A program made the position numbers and the translations under genes. From NCBI GenBank assembly GCA_902500805.1, contig CABVSA010000036.1:1-35909 (forward strand): DNA of 35,909 nt. Reading direction: 5' to 3'. This document shows, in pieces, positions 35,368 through 35,909 of this stretch. Within the stretch, counting starts at the first letter, position 1, and each line of letters starts with the position of its first letter. Under the pieces are notes generated by a model, which was not told the origin of the DNA, did no database searches, and saw only the letters and a list, made by a program, of their open reading frames with translations. Source of the stretch: an uncultured Nitrospira sp. GTDB taxonomy: Bacteria; Nitrospirota; Nitrospiria; Nitrospirales; Nitrospiraceae.

Positions 35368-35909
35368 CTAGATGCTGCGCATGAAATGGGCTACCTCGTC
35401 CTGATTGACGGTGCCACCCATAATCTGCGACATCGCAACGTTGGTCGATTTTTTGCCGCTTACCCCAGACTCGACCTCGTCCACGATCAATTCCACCGGC
35501 ATTGACTGCCCACCATACACACGTGGCCCGCCGATGATCTTTGCGCTGGAAAACCCATAAATCGCAGTCGCCACTTCCTTCGCCAGCCACCCGACGTAAT
35601 TGAATTCCGGAACCACAATCAGCTTAGCCTTCGCGCATAACTGGCGGAGTTCTTTCGTCGGAAATGGGCGGAGAGAGCGGACTTTAATCAATCCGACCTT
35701 CATGCCCTTTTCCTTACAGAGTCGCACAGCCTCACGCGATTGTGCCGCTGCGCTGCCGGACGCAATGATGATTACTTCCGCATCATCGACGTTTTCCGCC
35801 GTCAGCAAACCACCCATGTACTTATTGATGTACTTACGAGACCGTTCGACAGCTGCCCACACTTCCTGCTGCCAGACCGCATGAATGTTGTAGGCCATGA
35901 AGTTCGACT
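35368..35909 (-). CDS. 2-oxoacid:ferredoxin oxidoreductase, alpha subunit, C-terminal part
   Basis: The frame is open to the right edge, so only the last 179 residues are seen. They form the transketolase C-terminal-like domain of the alpha subunit: AEVIIIASGSAAAQSREAV, then GLIKVRSLRPFPTKEL, then KLIVVPEFNYVGWLAKEV. These enzymes carboxylate acetyl-CoA to pyruvate or succinyl-CoA to 2-oxoglutarate with reduced ferredoxin, thiamine diphosphate and iron-sulfur clusters. Which substrate applies cannot be read from this part. It is the last gene of its operon, as a strong terminator follows. Its presence near the rTCA block fits an autotrophic cycle. Confidence 0.85.
   Translation of the reverse strand, partial: SNFMAYNIHAVWQQEVWAAVERSRKYINKYMGGLLTAENVDDAEVIIIASGSAAAQSREAVRLCKEKGMKVGLIKVRSLRPFPTKELRQLCAKAKLIVVPEFNYVGWLAKEVATAIYGFSSAKIIGGPRVYGGQSMPVELIVDEVESGVSGKKSTNVAMSQIMGGTVNQDEVAHFMRSI

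Overview
The window reads like the chromosome of an autotrophic nitrite oxidiser of the genus Nitrospira. This is inferred from gene content, not from a marker gene. The main evidence is a block of reductive TCA (rTCA) cycle genes: two-subunit ATP-citrate lyase, aconitase, a monomeric isocitrate dehydrogenase, a two-subunit fumarate reductase and succinyl-CoA synthetase. The end of a 2-oxoacid:ferredoxin oxidoreductase lies at the right edge. No tRNA, rRNA, CRISPR array, insertion sequence or phage gene was seen.

Layout. 1-4.7 kb: small exported proteins (partial DUF4105, DUF3015, a PEGA lipoprotein, a TRL-like lipoprotein, an outer-membrane barrel, DUF3332) and a YfcE-type phosphoesterase. 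4.8-9.7 kb: a two-gene ribbon-helix-helix-like operon behind a perfect AT-rich inverted repeat, an M48 metallopeptidase, an AIM24-type protein, a four-helix-bundle protein and a Tat-exported amidohydrolase. 9.7-16.1 kb: a 1366-residue TPR/membrane protein facing a short GspD-type secretin. 16.2-18.3 kb: a PilZ protein, a second barrel and a doubtful small gene. 18.3-30.9 kb, all on the minus strand: aclB-aclA-acn-icd-frdB-frdA-sucC-sucD, probably one operon with a promoter just before aclB. 31-35.9 kb: MutM, a dual-specificity phosphatase, a double zinc-ribbon protein, a small acidic protein, an Rsm22-family methyltransferase, a small hypothetical protein and the C-terminal part of the oxidoreductase alpha subunit.

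How the genes work together. AclBA cleaves citrate to acetyl-CoA and oxaloacetate. FrdAB reduces fumarate to succinate and SucCD activates it to succinyl-CoA. The ferredoxin-dependent oxidoreductases carboxylate acyl-CoAs. Icd carboxylates 2-oxoglutarate and aconitase regenerates citrate. Malate dehydrogenase, fumarase and the remaining oxidoreductase subunits are not in the window.

The most unusual non-coding signal is a set of intergenic elements built from short, nearly repeated words arranged as imperfect inverted repeats. They fill five of the seven gaps in the rTCA operon and several gaps elsewhere. The words differ between sites but the design is the same. Other points of interest are a fumarate reductase flavoprotein without the FAD-linking histidine, an iron-sulfur partner with an extra cysteine where a 3Fe-4S site is usual, and several gene starts in the 32-35 kb region that look leaderless.
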